Shown here: positions 22,050 to 32,319 of the stretch, piece by piece
Position numbering within the stretch: the first letter of the stretch is position 1
Layout: each line of letters starts with the position of its first letter
Assembly: GCF_003589595.1 (NCBI RefSeq)
Contig: NW_020654289.1
Coordinates: 6,129,338-6,193,337 of the forward strand
Length of the DNA: 64,000 nt
Direction: 5' to 3'
Source: Hyposmocoma kahamanoa
Taxonomy: Eukaryota > Arthropoda > Insecta > Lepidoptera > Cosmopterigidae
Position numbers and translations under genes: made by a program
The notes under the pieces: model-generated
What the model was told of the DNA's origin: nothing
The model's input: the letters and a program-made list of their open reading frames with translations, nothing else
Database searches by the model: none

Positions 22050-22100
22050 TAGAACACGTATACTATACCGATTGTATATCGGTGTAGTATACGTGTTCTA
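22050..22100. repeat. 23-bp hairpin
   Basis: 22050-22072 and 22078-22100 are reverse complements with one mismatch (c/t), around a 5-base loop. Flanked by TATATA-rich sequence. No family recognised. Confidence 0.75.
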
Positions 22101-22224
22101 TATATATTTTTCTTTATATATTTTACTTTTTGTTCTTTATATATTTTTCATATGGCTTTAATTTCGTTTCGGTTGTATGAGAAAAATTTGAAATTGAGAT
22201 GAGGTTGTATTGGCGCTTCATACC

Positions 22225-22430
22225 AAGATTGAACACTTAAAAAAATCCTTCGATCGGGCTGGATTCGAACCCACGTCTTCCAGCAAACCGTGGCAGACGC
22301 TTTGCCACGGAACGAACTAGCCTCACGAATTTTTCTATGTGATGAAATAGATTTCTCACAGATGGCGCTACGGCAAAAAAGTCGTTAAAAACCAATGACT
22401 AAAAGCTGCAACAAGTACATACAAAAATTA
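22225..22430. repeat. tRNA-derived SINE, family A, copy with inverted 5' part
   Basis: The left part (to about 22340) is the minus-strand tRNA-like head with 'ggattcgaacccacgtcttc'. The right part (22348-22425) is the SINE body in + orientation ('tctcacagatggcgctacgg' then 'gtcgttaaaaacca'). In other copies these are collinear, so one half has been inverted here. Confidence 0.65.
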
Positions 22431-22434
22431 TACA

Positions 22435-23330
22435 TTAAAAAATAATAATTAATTATATAATAATAATATTGGATGTTTAAAATTTAATACAATTATCTCA
22501 TATTACTTTGGAATTTAAATCTATAAACGGTGTTTTTAAATAAATACTATCATGTCGTATCGTTATTAAACAATTGCTTGAAAAGACGCGTACGTACACG
22601 TATACTGGCTGCCCTGCCGCTGCTCGTATCGTATCTGACAAAGATACAAATTAAAATTACCAGTTGTATATTGTCCTCATGATAGTAGTGGCACATATAT
22701 ATAGGTATTTGTTGATTATATGACAGGAAGATAAAATATCATTACTATTAAAAGGCGTAATAAGTAATTTACATAATACAATACAATTTTTTTTTTGCGT
22801 ACAATGACAAATACAAGAACAAACAATAGACATGGATAATAAACAGATGCCGTATACAAATGATCATTATATACGAATCTAATAATAATAACTACACAAA
22901 TTAAAAAAATAACATAAATTGTTTGTTAAAGGAAAATATGATATAATAAAACCAAAAGGAAAGAAATTCGTAATAAGACATACAAAAAACCGGTTCCAAA
23001 CCTAATACTAACATACCGGTCTTTTTGCTTGACTAAAATGGTCATAGCAAATAAATTATTCCAATTTGACTTCTTTAGAGCACGTTCAGATTGAATAAAT
23101 TGGCAATCAGTGTTTTATGAGCGTTTTGGTACTTCTAAGATGTTCTAGATGCTCCCTGTCAACTTTAGTATCTTAAAATTGAGTAGCAAGGAGACTTATT
23201 ACATGTAACGAAATGTAGCGGTCGCTATAATTCGATTTCAAAGGATATCTTTTTTCCAATCTTTATAATAAAATTCTTAATTTAATTAATTGTGTTGGTT
23301 TTTGGCGCCTTTTTATGATGTTATATTTTT
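22435..23330. other. No gene seen
   Basis: Very AT-rich, with poly-A and ATAATA runs. No coding frame and no repeat that I can name. Confidence 0.5.
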
Positions 23331-23331
23331 A

Positions 23332-23430
23332 TCGAGTTCTCAGGTGTTCGTGATACTTATACATTGGAAATGAAACTATTTTCTCGGATCGAAATCAAGT
23401 TATATTTGTTTTTTCCAACATATCAATAAC
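23332..23430 (-). repeat. Penelope-like terminal fragment
   Basis: Contains 'tatcgagttctcagg' and 'ggaaatgaaactattttctc', the same flank and terminal block as at 9.03-9.10 and 49.36-49.42 kb, in reverse orientation. No coding part. Confidence 0.55.
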
Positions 23431-23611
23431 ATTTTTTAGTCTATATGTTTTTCTGCGTTCGTCGTCATAATACTTGTATAAATTGTGTGTTGTATGTACA
23501 TTTTGTCCTGTGTTGCACCGGACTCACAATAATACAGTACGTTGCAGTACAATTTTTGATAAATATGTATTTAAAAGAAATATATAATTTTAAATTACGT
23601 TACGAGATTTT

Positions 23612-23881
23612 TTTATAATATCAAGTGCCCAAACGAGCAAGTCGTGCGCCTAATGGTAACCTACACGGCTGTCCATAACAGTTGCATTGACAGAGCTTTA
23701 ATTCGCAAAGGTCTGAGGGGCACTGCCACTGCGCCCGTCATTCTAAGACATAAGTTGACAACTCCCATGTGCCTGTAATTCTGTAAGTTATTACTACTTT
23801 CCGGCAGAAATAGGTAAGGTGGCAGTACTTCCTTGGAGGTACTCTGTCACAAGGAGTTCTACTGCTACTAAATTTATGAAG
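23612..23881 (+). repeat. Rep-D, copy 3
   Basis: Starts 'ttttttataatatcaagtg' and ends 'ctactgctactaa'. The central palindrome region is missing, replaced by 'gtaagttattactactttcc'. Confidence 0.75.
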
Positions 23882-24299
23882 AGTCGGAATAAAAAAAAAT
23901 CGGTTCTAAATTGTTGCTTTTCGCTTTCTGTATCTACAGATAACTTAATTTCACAGGGGACTGAATAGGGGATCAGGAGGCACCTTTGAACAGAGGCAGC
24001 TTAGAACAAATGCGTTCACGCAGTCAGTTTGAATGAAAATTTAGTATGAGTTATGTTTATAATAAGGCACCACCGACAGCATGCCACAGCAGTCAGTGGC
24101 AAAGGTGAGTGCGCGCGCCAAAAACTGAATTTACTGAAGTATTTAGTTTCAACGTCACAAAGTAAACATTCTCAGAAACAGTTGTAAGGATATTACTGAA
24201 AGAATATAGACAATGGTGAGTTGAACATTTTCAAATTAAAATTAAAATCTTTATTTCGGACAAAATATCCATATAGTAACAAAATACTTACACATTTTG

Positions 24300-25620
24300 T
24301 TAATATAAATCCTCTAAACATTGACGTGTACCCGTACCCATTGATGTAATATGGGGCCCATCGTTCCTATCTGCCACTGTACGAAGAAGCATTAGGGACG
24401 CTACCCGCTTCCGCAAAATGGCACTAAAGCAGTCCACTCGCGCCTCGGTAAACATTCCCGAAGCGCTATAATAGCGCGGCAACCCCAACAGCATTCTGAG
24501 AGCGTCATTATACTGGACGCACAGGGCGCGATACTCTTTCGTGTATACTTGACCCATAAGCTGATGGTGTAAAAAGATTGGCAAAATGCTTTAAAAAGCG
24601 TGAGCTTTACGGTTCTAGTACAACGTGCAAGTCTGCGAGCCAGCATGTTGCACCTTATTGTCAACGCCCTGCGCTCCCTGTCAACGTACATGTCTATTTA
24701 AATTTTTATTGAATTGATATTACATTTTTTTTGTGTGAAATTACTCCGCTAGTTTGTTATAATTATTAATACAAAGATCGAATACTTAGAAAAATGCCGG
24801 ATTCGAACCGACGTCTTCTAGCATACCGTGTCAGACGCTATACCAACTAAGCCACTGAACGAACCAGCGGACCTCACGAGTTTTTCTTTCTTGATCTTTG
24901 TATTTGCTTTTTCAACGACTTTTTAGCCGTAGCGCCATCTATGATATTTCGTCACCCAGTTAGATACCTTTACAGCTACCAGTCCCGGCTAGAGATGTCG
25001 CTTTTCATTGTATTTAAATTTTTATTAAATTGATATTCAATTATTTTTATGTAAAATTACTCCACTAGTTTGTTATAATTATTACGTCCATGTCGTCAGA
25101 CAGACTCTCTGTCACCCAGTGCCCTAGGTACTTAAAATGCGAGACCCTACGTAGTGGCACACCGCATAGGTTGAATGCCGGCACTTCTCTGGGGTATTTA
25201 CAGCCGGCCTTCAAAATTAAAAACTCGTTTTTATTTACATTGTACCTAAGGCCATGAGTTTTTGCATACTCCTCGCGAAAGCTTAGCAGCCTTCTTAAAG
25301 CACTGATAGATTGGCAGCTCCATGTCATCGGCATCACTAATATTATCAACCGAACAGCCAACGCCGGTACCGCTGAGCCCACCTATAAGTTTATTCATAT
25401 ACAGATGGAAAAGGCGAAGGGACGTCAACCCCCCCTGTCTCACCCCGCTTCCTCAACCTGTACATGCTCACCTGGTTGACCTGGTTGCCATACCAATACT
25501 TTAATATAGCAACCAAATCCGCAGGCGTGTCAGACTTACTTGCCAGCTTCTCCCACAGGACATCATACTCCATCAAGTGAAATGCCTTCGACAAGTCCTG
25601 GAAACAGGCACATATAGGGG
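24300..25620 (-). pseudogene. Non-LTR reverse transcriptase gene, broken and interrupted by a SINE
   Basis: Minus-strand fragments in order: MSKAFHLMEYDVLWEKLASK (catalytic motif A region, about 25594), MRQGGLTSLRLFHLYMNKLI (motif B) with DADDMELP (degraded motif C), then LSFREEYAKTHGLRYNVNKN, HFKYLGHWVTESLSDDMDV, an insertion at 24695-25083, and DRERRALTIRCNMLARRLAR onward to 24300. Several frameshifts separate the parts. The best-preserved parts are the thumb (FKYLGHWVT) and the long C-terminal region. Related sequence is at 47835-48320. Clade not assigned. Confidence 0.75.
24695..25083 (-). mobile_element. tRNA-derived SINE, family A, partly dimeric, with target duplication
   Basis: Minus-strand order: a tail-like block ('aataattataacaaactagt' and onward), a body, a tRNA-like head (box A tggcttagttgg, box B ggttcgaatcc) and a second, very similar tail. 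The flanks 24684-24694 (acgtacatgtc) and 25084-25094 (acgtccatgtc) match at 10 of 11 bases and are the two halves of one codon run in the disrupted reverse transcriptase. The 389-bp unit therefore inserted as one piece. Confidence 0.85.
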
Positions 25621-25639
25621 TTGGCTTGTCGTATGAATT

Positions 25640-26420
25640 ATTTTATTGCTCGAAAAGAATACGTTCCCACATTTATACGGCGAACGGCTGTGGAGTAGAA
25701 TTCCCCGCCTCCTGATTTATTCCCTGAACGCTATAACTTGGTCCTTTTCAAGGTGAGAGTGAATAGACATTATCTGGCTCTGTCGTCAACGTCATCGTCA
25801 CTTTCCATCAATTGAAACGTAGACCTAATGCGCACTTTTTTATGTTAAAAACATGAACACTCTTCATTCTGAGTTACAGCTTCAGCAGTTGCAATTTTCG
25901 AACAAATCAGCAAGTCTTGAAGCCAAGTTCGACACTTTTGGCACCTGTGATTAAAATTACGTAAATAACAATTCCGAAAGCAATAAAATAATTAACTTTA
26001 AAACTGTTAAAACCAGAAACTATTGCCTAATACTTGAACGCTATGGTTGTTGACTACACCTGCCATTGTGTTGATCGCAATAAGCGAATCATTTCATATT
26101 GAAGGCTCACTTACATTGTGGCATTTAGTTGAATGTTAGTTGAAATATTAATTACGAAATACTTTTGGACGCAATTAGAAACAGTTTGGGAACAGACGTT
26201 AACTTATCCTATCGATTCGGAAGGAACTAATAAATAATCACTGCAGGCACAATATTTCTTTACTTTTTGATTTTTAACAACACGAGTCCGTCCGATGGCT
26301 CTCGCCGTCACACCCAGTGTTGTCATTTCCTTTTTAAAATTCCGCATCCAAACGAAATCGACAACCAATTTTTTAAATTTAGTAATTATTGTAAGTAGTG
26401 ATGAGCATTCTAAAGTAAAT
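25640..26420. other. No gene seen
   Basis: AT-rich sequence between the broken reverse transcriptase and the RTE insertion. No coding frame or clear repeat. Confidence 0.45.
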
Positions 26421-26435
26421 AATAGATTAAACAGT

Positions 26436-29400
26436 CATCATCATCATCATCATTCAGCCATACGACGCCCACTGCTGGGCATAGGCCTCCCCCAACGATC
26501 TCCACGACGATCGGTCCTGCGCTGCCCGCATCCATCGGCTTCCCGCGACCTCCACCAGATCGTCGGTCCACCTGGTGGGGGGCCTACCCACTGAGCGTCG
26601 TCCGGTGCGCGGTCGCCATTGAAGAACCTTTCCGCCCCAACGGCCATCGGTTCTCCTAGCTATGTGCCCCGCCCACTGCCACTTCAGCTGAGCAATTCTT
26701 CGAGCTATGTCGGTTACCTTAGTTCTCCTACGGATTTCCTCATTTCTGATTCTATCACGCAGGGAAATACCGAGCATCGCTCTCTCCATTGCCCGCTGAG
26801 TGACCTTGAGCCTTCTTATGAGGCCTATAGTGAGGGACCACGTTTCTGATCCATATGTGATCACTGGCAACACACACTGGTCAAAGACTTTCGTCTTGAG
26901 ACATTGAGGTAATTTGGACGCAAAGATTTTTTGGAGTTTCCCGAACGCTGCCCATCCGAGCTGGATTCGACGAGAGATCTCTTTCTCAAAGTTGGACTTA
27001 CCTAACTGGACTGTCTGCCCCAGGTATACGTAATGGTCAACAACTTCGAGTGTAATGCTCCCAATTTTTACTGGAGCGGGTACAACATGGACATTCGACA
27101 TGATCTTCGTCTTGTCCATGTTCATCTTAAGACCCACTCTTTGGGAAACACTACTGAGATCTTCGAGCATTGTGTTCAGGTCTCCCAAGGTCTCAGCCAT
27201 AAGAACTATATCATCGGCAAATCGAAGGTGTGTTAGGTACTCGCCATTGATGTTGATGCCAAGTCCTTTCCAGTCCAGAAGCTTGAAAATATCCTCCAAC
27301 GCAGCAGTGAACATCTTTGGAGATATCACATCTCCCTGTCTCACGCCTCGTTGCAGTTGGATAGGATTAGAGCTCTGATCCTGTAATCGGACTGACATAG
27401 TGGCATTTTTGTATAAGTACCTTAACACCTCTATATACCTATAGTCTATTTGGCACCTTTGGAGAGACTGCAGCACCGCCCAGGTCTCGATCGAATCAAA
27501 GGCCTTCTCATAGTCCACAAACGCTAAGCAAAGTGGCCGGTTATACTCCTCTGTCTTCTGTATAACCTGCCGCAGCGTATGGATGTGGTCTATGGTACTA
27601 AAACCCTTTCGGAAACCGGCTTGTTCGGGAGGTTGGAAGTCGTCAAACCTGCGAGCGAGACGATTCGTGATAACTCTCGAAAACAACTTATAGATATGGC
27701 TCAGAAGCGAGATTGGCCGATAGTTCTTCAAGAGTGTTTTATCACCCTTTTTGAAGAACAGAACGACCTCGCCTCTGCCCCATGCCTTCGGCGTTTGACC
27801 TTCGACGATGACAGAATTGAAAAGCTTCTGGAGGACTTTAAGTATCGGCTTGCCACCCGCTCTCAGAAGTTCTGTAGTGATTCCATCATCGCCCGCCGCT
27901 TTGTTGTTCTTGAGTTGTTTGAGAGCCACACTAATCTCATACAGGCTGACGTCCGGGATATCTTCGGTATAATGTCGGGTAAGCTTGGCTCTGGGGTCTC
28001 TAACCTCGCTTTCAACAGGTGCTTTCGTGGAGTATAGCTGTCGATAGAAACTCTCTATCTCCCTCAGGATTTCAGGCTTAGATGAAATGATGCTACCGTC
28101 ATCAGTCTTTAGCTTCGTCAGTTGGCTTTGCCCAATAGACAGATCTCTCGCGAATACCTTGGAGCCTTTGTTCCGCTCAATGGCCTCTTTAATACGCTCT
28201 GTATTAAATTGGCGTATGTCGCTAGTCAAAGACTTCGATATCTGCCTATTTAGCCGCCTGTAGTGACTTGCATCCTCTGAGTTCTGTAGCCTCATTTCAT
28301 TTCTATATTCCATGAGTTGAAGTGTTTTGTCGGAGAGTTTCTTTGTTCTGGTACGGTGGGTTTTGAAAAACTTGGACCCAACCGTACGGACAGTGTCCAC
28401 CACCATGTTGTTTAGATCGTCCACATCTATGCAGTTTTCGAGGGCTTCGAAGCGGTTTTGAAGTTCGAGCTGAAAGCTCTCGGGGTTTTGGAGTTGTGCA
28501 GGTATTGGTCGGAGCGTAGACTCTATCAGTCGAGTTCTTTCCAGCCGGATATTGATATTCAATGTGCCTCGTACCAACCGGTGATCACTTCCTGTTTTAA
28601 CGGTGTTGATCACAGAGACATCATTGAATATATGCTTTTTCGTCGACATGATAAAGTCAATCTCATTTTTTATTTTGCCGTCCGGACTCATCCAGGTCCA
28701 CTTACGAGTTGGAGATTTCCTGAAAAAGGTGTTCATCGTATAGAGGTTCTCCTTTTCCATGAAATCAACCAACATCCGGCCTCTGGCGTTCCGCTGTCCA
28801 ACTCCAAATTGCCCCACTCTCAGTTCATCACCGCAACGCTTTCCCAACTTTGCATTGAAGTCCCCCATAACAATCGTGTAGTGGGTTTTGTAGCTATGCA
28901 TGGCTTTTGAGATCTCCTCATACATAGCCTCCACTTCGTCATCTGGGTGTGTCGAGGTCGGAGCATAAACCTGAATGACATTCAACGAATATCGTTTTGA
29001 TATTCTGAGTATCAGGTATGCCACCCTGGTCGACACACTTCCGATGGAAATCACGTTGTTAACAAGGGACTTGTGGACAATAAACCCGACACCGCCAAGG
29101 GACTGTTGGTCGCCCTCCCGGTAGTACAGTAAGTTGCCGGAATTAAGGATTATCGAGTCCTCCCCCTCTCTTCGGACTTCAGATAGCCCAATGATATCCC
29201 AGCGTAACTTACTAATAGCTTCTTCCAATTCTGTGAGCTTTGCGTCGGTCCTCAATGTGCGCGTGTTGTAGGTTGCCAGGTCCAGTCGTCGTCGTTGATG
29301 GTAGCCGGGTCTCCCCCGGGGATTCTTCGCACCCCATGCCCTGTTTCCAAAGCCGCTACCGTGACTAGGAAGAGCAGGACTGCCGGGGACTAGGGGCCAA

Positions 29401-29604
29401 TTCTTTGGTGTGTGTATCATAGGGGGGGTTGTGCCATAATCGCCACGCTTGGCAGGCGGGTTGGCGATCGCAGTTCTGGTCAAGATGGGTAGAAGACGCT
29501 GCTGCCCGTCTTCTTCTGACAATTTTTTCCTTAGTCGCCTTTTACGACACCCACAGGACAAGAAGGGGGTGGTGCTATTCTAGGCCGGCACCACACGGTT
29601 AAAC
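26436..29604 (-). mobile_element. Near full-length RTE-clade non-LTR retrotransposon
   Basis: About 3.17 kb, a usual length for RTE elements. The 3' end is an ATG-repeat tail (six CAT units on +, 26436-26453) placed right after the stop codon. The 5' end lies near 29604, where 'accgtgtggtgccggc' starts on the minus strand, followed by the 'gtcgtaaaaggcgactaagg' block often seen at RTE starts. 'attaaacagt' flanks the left side (26426-26435) and recurs at 29605-29614 and 29625-29634, a possible target duplication with an ambiguous right copy. Confidence 0.85.
26454..29561 (-). CDS. RTE endonuclease-reverse transcriptase polyprotein
   Basis: A single open frame of 1035 codons. Residues about 93-335 are an AP-like endonuclease: ATYNTRTL (N99), LSEVRREGE (E128), QVYAPT (Y199), MGDFNAKLG (D234, N236), NEIDFIM and SDHR (D326, H327). 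Residues about 545-850 are the reverse transcriptase: NYRPISLLSHIYK, FVDYEKAFDS (D683), RGVRQGDVISPKMF and RFADDIVLM (D783, D784), then YVYLGQTVQ. The C-terminus has WAGHIARR and VGRPPTRWTDDL. All these motif residues are present. Residue 1 would be a TTG codon; the first ATG is codon 48 (29420-29418), just after a Lys/Arg-rich, Cys-containing lead. The frame stays open eight codons upstream of the TTG, to a TAG. It replicates by target-primed reverse transcription in the nucleus. Long open frames on the opposite strand are shadows. Confidence 0.95.
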   Translation of the reverse strand: MSCGCRKRRLRKKLSEEDGQQRLLPILTRTAIANPPAKRGDYGTTPPMIHTPKNWPLVPGSPALPSHGSGFGNRAWGAKNPRGRPGYHQRRRLDLATYNTRTLRTDAKLTELEEAISKLRWDIIGLSEVRREGEDSIILNSGNLLYYREGDQQSLGGVGFIVHKSLVNNVISIGSVSTRVAYLILRISKRYSLNVIQVYAPTSTHPDDEVEAMYEEISKAMHSYKTHYTIVMGDFNAKLGKRCGDELRVGQFGVGQRNARGRMLVDFMEKENLYTMNTFFRKSPTRKWTWMSPDGKIKNEIDFIMSTKKHIFNDVSVINTVKTGSDHRLVRGTLNINIRLERTRLIESTLRPIPAQLQNPESFQLELQNRFEALENCIDVDDLNNMVVDTVRTVGSKFFKTHRTRTKKLSDKTLQLMEYRNEMRLQNSEDASHYRRLNRQISKSLTSDIRQFNTERIKEAIERNKGSKVFARDLSIGQSQLTKLKTDDGSIISSKPEILREIESFYRQLYSTKAPVESEVRDPRAKLTRHYTEDIPDVSLYEISVALKQLKNNKAAGDDGITTELLRAGGKPILKVLQKLFNSVIVEGQTPKAWGRGEVVLFFKKGDKTLLKNYRPISLLSHIYKLFSRVITNRLARRFDDFQPPEQAGFRKGFSTIDHIHTLRQVIQKTEEYNRPLCLAFVDYEKAFDSIETWAVLQSLQRCQIDYRYIEVLRYLYKNATMSVRLQDQSSNPIQLQRGVRQGDVISPKMFTAALEDIFKLLDWKGLGININGEYLTHLRFADDIVLMAETLGDLNTMLEDLSSVSQRVGLKMNMDKTKIMSNVHVVPAPVKIGSITLEVVDHYVYLGQTVQLGKSNFEKEISRRIQLGWAAFGKLQKIFASKLPQCLKTKVFDQCVLPVITYGSETWSLTIGLIRRLKVTQRAMERAMLGISLRDRIRNEEIRRRTKVTDIARRIAQLKWQWAGHIARRTDGRWGGKVLQWRPRTGRRSVGRPPTRWTDDLVEVAGSRWMRAAQDRSSWRSLGEAYAQQWASYG

Positions 29605-29640
29605 ATTAAACAGTAGTTTTAACGATTAAACAGTAGTTTT
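29605..29640. repeat. 20-bp tandem duplication at the RTE 5' junction
   Basis: 'attaaacagtagtttt' occurs at 29605-29620 and again at 29625-29640, separated by aacg. Its first 10 bases are also the left flank of the RTE. Confidence 0.8.
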
Positions 29641-30222
29641 TGTTAATACAGACTTCCCGGTTTATAGGTATTTAAGCGATTATATTTGTGTAACTAACTA
29701 CATTTAGTTGTACGCTTCAGTGGTTCCCTATCAAGCTGCGCCGTGAGGAGCACGTTCTTAGTTTTCTCTATAACATTCTATATGATCCTCGCAGTCCTTC
29801 GCTTCCTCGGTGAATATCATCATATTCTTTAGAGATTTTGATACATCGATACGGCAAACCTTAGAGCTCACGATTTATAAGTCGAATGGACAGACGAATA
29901 AACGTTATCGAGTAATTAATGTTTGATGAAATGGCATTCGATCTCAAGCAGGGAACTAAATTATGTATACGTGAAAATTTATCAAAAGTTTTTGACTATA
30001 ATATCGTTCGTAGAATGTTTAAACTTCTCTCCTGAAAAATTGTCACTTTGCAGATGTAGCCTTATCACAACAAGGGTGTGAATTATTATTATTGTATTGT
30101 AATGTAACGTAACATCTAAGTTTACCTTTTCTTTTAGTAATTTTTTAATTCATTTTTCTTCTCTGGTATCATTTGTGGTACAAAAATAAACATCTTGCTT
30201 TATAATTCACACACTCCAGATG
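29641..30222. other. No gene seen
   Basis: AT-rich spacer between the RTE and a Rep-D copy. No coding frame or named repeat. Confidence 0.45.
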
Positions 30223-30225
30223 ATA

Positions 30226-30522
30226 TTTTTTTATGATATCAAGTGACGGGATGAACACGCCGTGCGTCTGATGGTAAGCGACACCTGTCCATAACCTTTG
30301 CAGAGCCACTCAGAGCGTTAAATCACAAATAACTGAGGGGTTCTGCCACTGAACTAGTCACCTTGAGACATAAGTTGACAAGCCTCATGTGCATGTAATT
30401 TCTCCAGCACCCTTATCTTTCATAACCGAAACGCAGTAAGGCGCACATTATTGCTTGGCGGTAGAAATAGGTAGGTGGCAGGTGGCTGGACGAATTGTTT
30501 CAAGAAGCTCTACTGCTACTAT
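30226..30522 (+). repeat. Rep-D, copy 4
   Basis: 'ttttttatgatatcaagtga' at the start, 'gaaacgcagtaaggcgcaca' in the palindrome region and 'ctctactgctacta' at the end. Confidence 0.8.
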
Positions 30523-30793
30523 GACATTTGAAATTGTATTTAATTCAATGTTCATATATTATTTACTAACCTCTTTCAGTGACCATAACCTGTGGTGGGA
30601 TGTGCAACCGGTTGCGACATTTTGCGAAATTACTACTTTACAACCGGCCGTGACATCGGCAAGTCGTTGTGATCGTTAATTTTTGTTAAATAAAAGAACT
30701 TTACCACCTTACCTTTGTGCTTCCTATGGAATAATTTTAAACTTTACCATATACGCGATTGAAATATTAAAAATCTTAAATGCTTCAGATTTC

Positions 30794-31091
30794 TTTTTAT
30801 AATACCAAGTGACGTGACGAACAAGTCGTGCGCCTGGTGGTAAGCGACTCACCTGTCCATAGCAGTTGCAGCGTCACTCAGAGCTTTAAATCGCAAAGAT
30901 CCGAGCGGCACTGCCACTGCGCCCATCACTTTGTGACGTAAGTAGTTCTATATGCCTGTGATTTCACCGGCACTCTTGTCAAAATCGGAAGGTAGTAATA
31001 ATCATATTACTGCGTGGCGGCAAAAATTGGTAACATGGCAGTACTTGCCTGGTTGAACCCTTTCACAAGGAGCACTGTCGCTTCTCAGTAG
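30794..31091 (+). repeat. Rep-D, copy 5
   Basis: Same orientation as copy 4, about 270 bp downstream. 'taataccaagtgacgtgacg' start; decayed 3' end (tcgcttctcagtag). Confidence 0.8.
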
Positions 31092-31094
31092 AAT

Positions 31095-32038
31095 TAGCGC
31101 CTAAATGATCATACCCATTTATTAAAATGATTTAGGCATCCTTTTACCCGATATTATACTATGTATAGTAAAAATTGTACCGTATATTATACTTTATTTT
31201 TTTAATATTGTTTAGTTCACAAAAGGGAGTCACTCTTTACCCAAGACCCAGAATAACGCATTTTAGAGATCACAAGAAATGTTGCTGTTTCTCGGAAATA
31301 AATATATTACTGTTATTTATTATTGATAACGTTGTTTACGTACGATTATGTCAATTACATTAGTAATAAACAATACAAGATTTTCACATACTGTTAATAA
31401 TAATACTTTGTCAAGAGCATCGAGATATAAAGTAAAAAAAGAAAATGGACCAGCTAATTACATGAATTGCTTGATCTCAAATCAGCGATGACAAAGTGTT
31501 CGTGTGGTGCACTATGAGTTAGAAGAGCATGAACACTTGATAAGGACAACGGGTGGGGGCACAGAGGTGGCTGTTTACTGACCCAACGAAAATTTAACGT
31601 CGGTTTGTTATTTTATTAGTTTTTGTCATTGACTCGATAAGAATAAGAAGTATCACGGAAGAGCAGAATTTACTAACAAATCAAAAATTGCGTGATAAAC
31701 AAGACCCTTACAAATAGGCACGAAATCGGACATCACATTGGGTAACGGCTTGCGCAAGCACATCGAACCAATTTGCCCCGGCCGAGATGCAAAATGTTGT
31801 AGTCAATTCGTTGCCAACGCATTTGTTTCCGTGAGGATTTTTCATATTGTCATATTTCTTAGGCGATCCTAGAGAGGCTTCTGTTCGACGGCAGTACTAA
31901 TTTAGAATGACATTAGTTACTTTTATAGAGTTGCTTACACTATACCACACATAGCTGCCGCGCTATACAGTGGCGCTCCCATGCAATAGTCGTGTGAGAC
32001 GCTGTGAACGACTCCATGCAAACTAATGAGATGTTTAC
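31095..32038. other. No gene seen
   Basis: A somewhat GC-richer patch at 31720-31830 and 31950-32030 has no sustained frame. Nothing identified. Confidence 0.4.
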
Positions 32039-32039
32039 A

Positions 32040-32310
32040 CGAGCTCCACTGCCGCCTTCGGCAGACTACCTTTTCTATTTCTGCCGCCAAGCAGTAATGT
32101 GAGCATTACTGCGTTCCGGTTTTGAAGTGTAAGGGTGCAGGTGAAATTACAGACACATGTCGACGTATGTCTCCGGGTGGCGGATGCTGTGGCAGTGCCC
32201 CACTAGTTTTTGCGATTTAAAGCCCTGAGTGGTACTGCAGTTGCTATGAACAGGCTTGTCGCTTACCGTCAGGCGCACGACTTGTTTGTCATTTAGTATC
32301 ATAAAAAAAA
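32040..32310 (-). repeat. Rep-D, copy 6
   Basis: Contains an intact central palindrome, 'gcagtaatgtgagcattac' followed by tgc (about 32092-32113), and the 'tttagtatcataaaaaa' terminus. Confidence 0.8.
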
Positions 32311-32319
32311 CTTCACCTT

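Noticed and set aside
27579..28910. Long + strand open frames (152 and 150 codons)
   Set aside because: They are antisense shadows of the RTE polyprotein and show no domain of their own.
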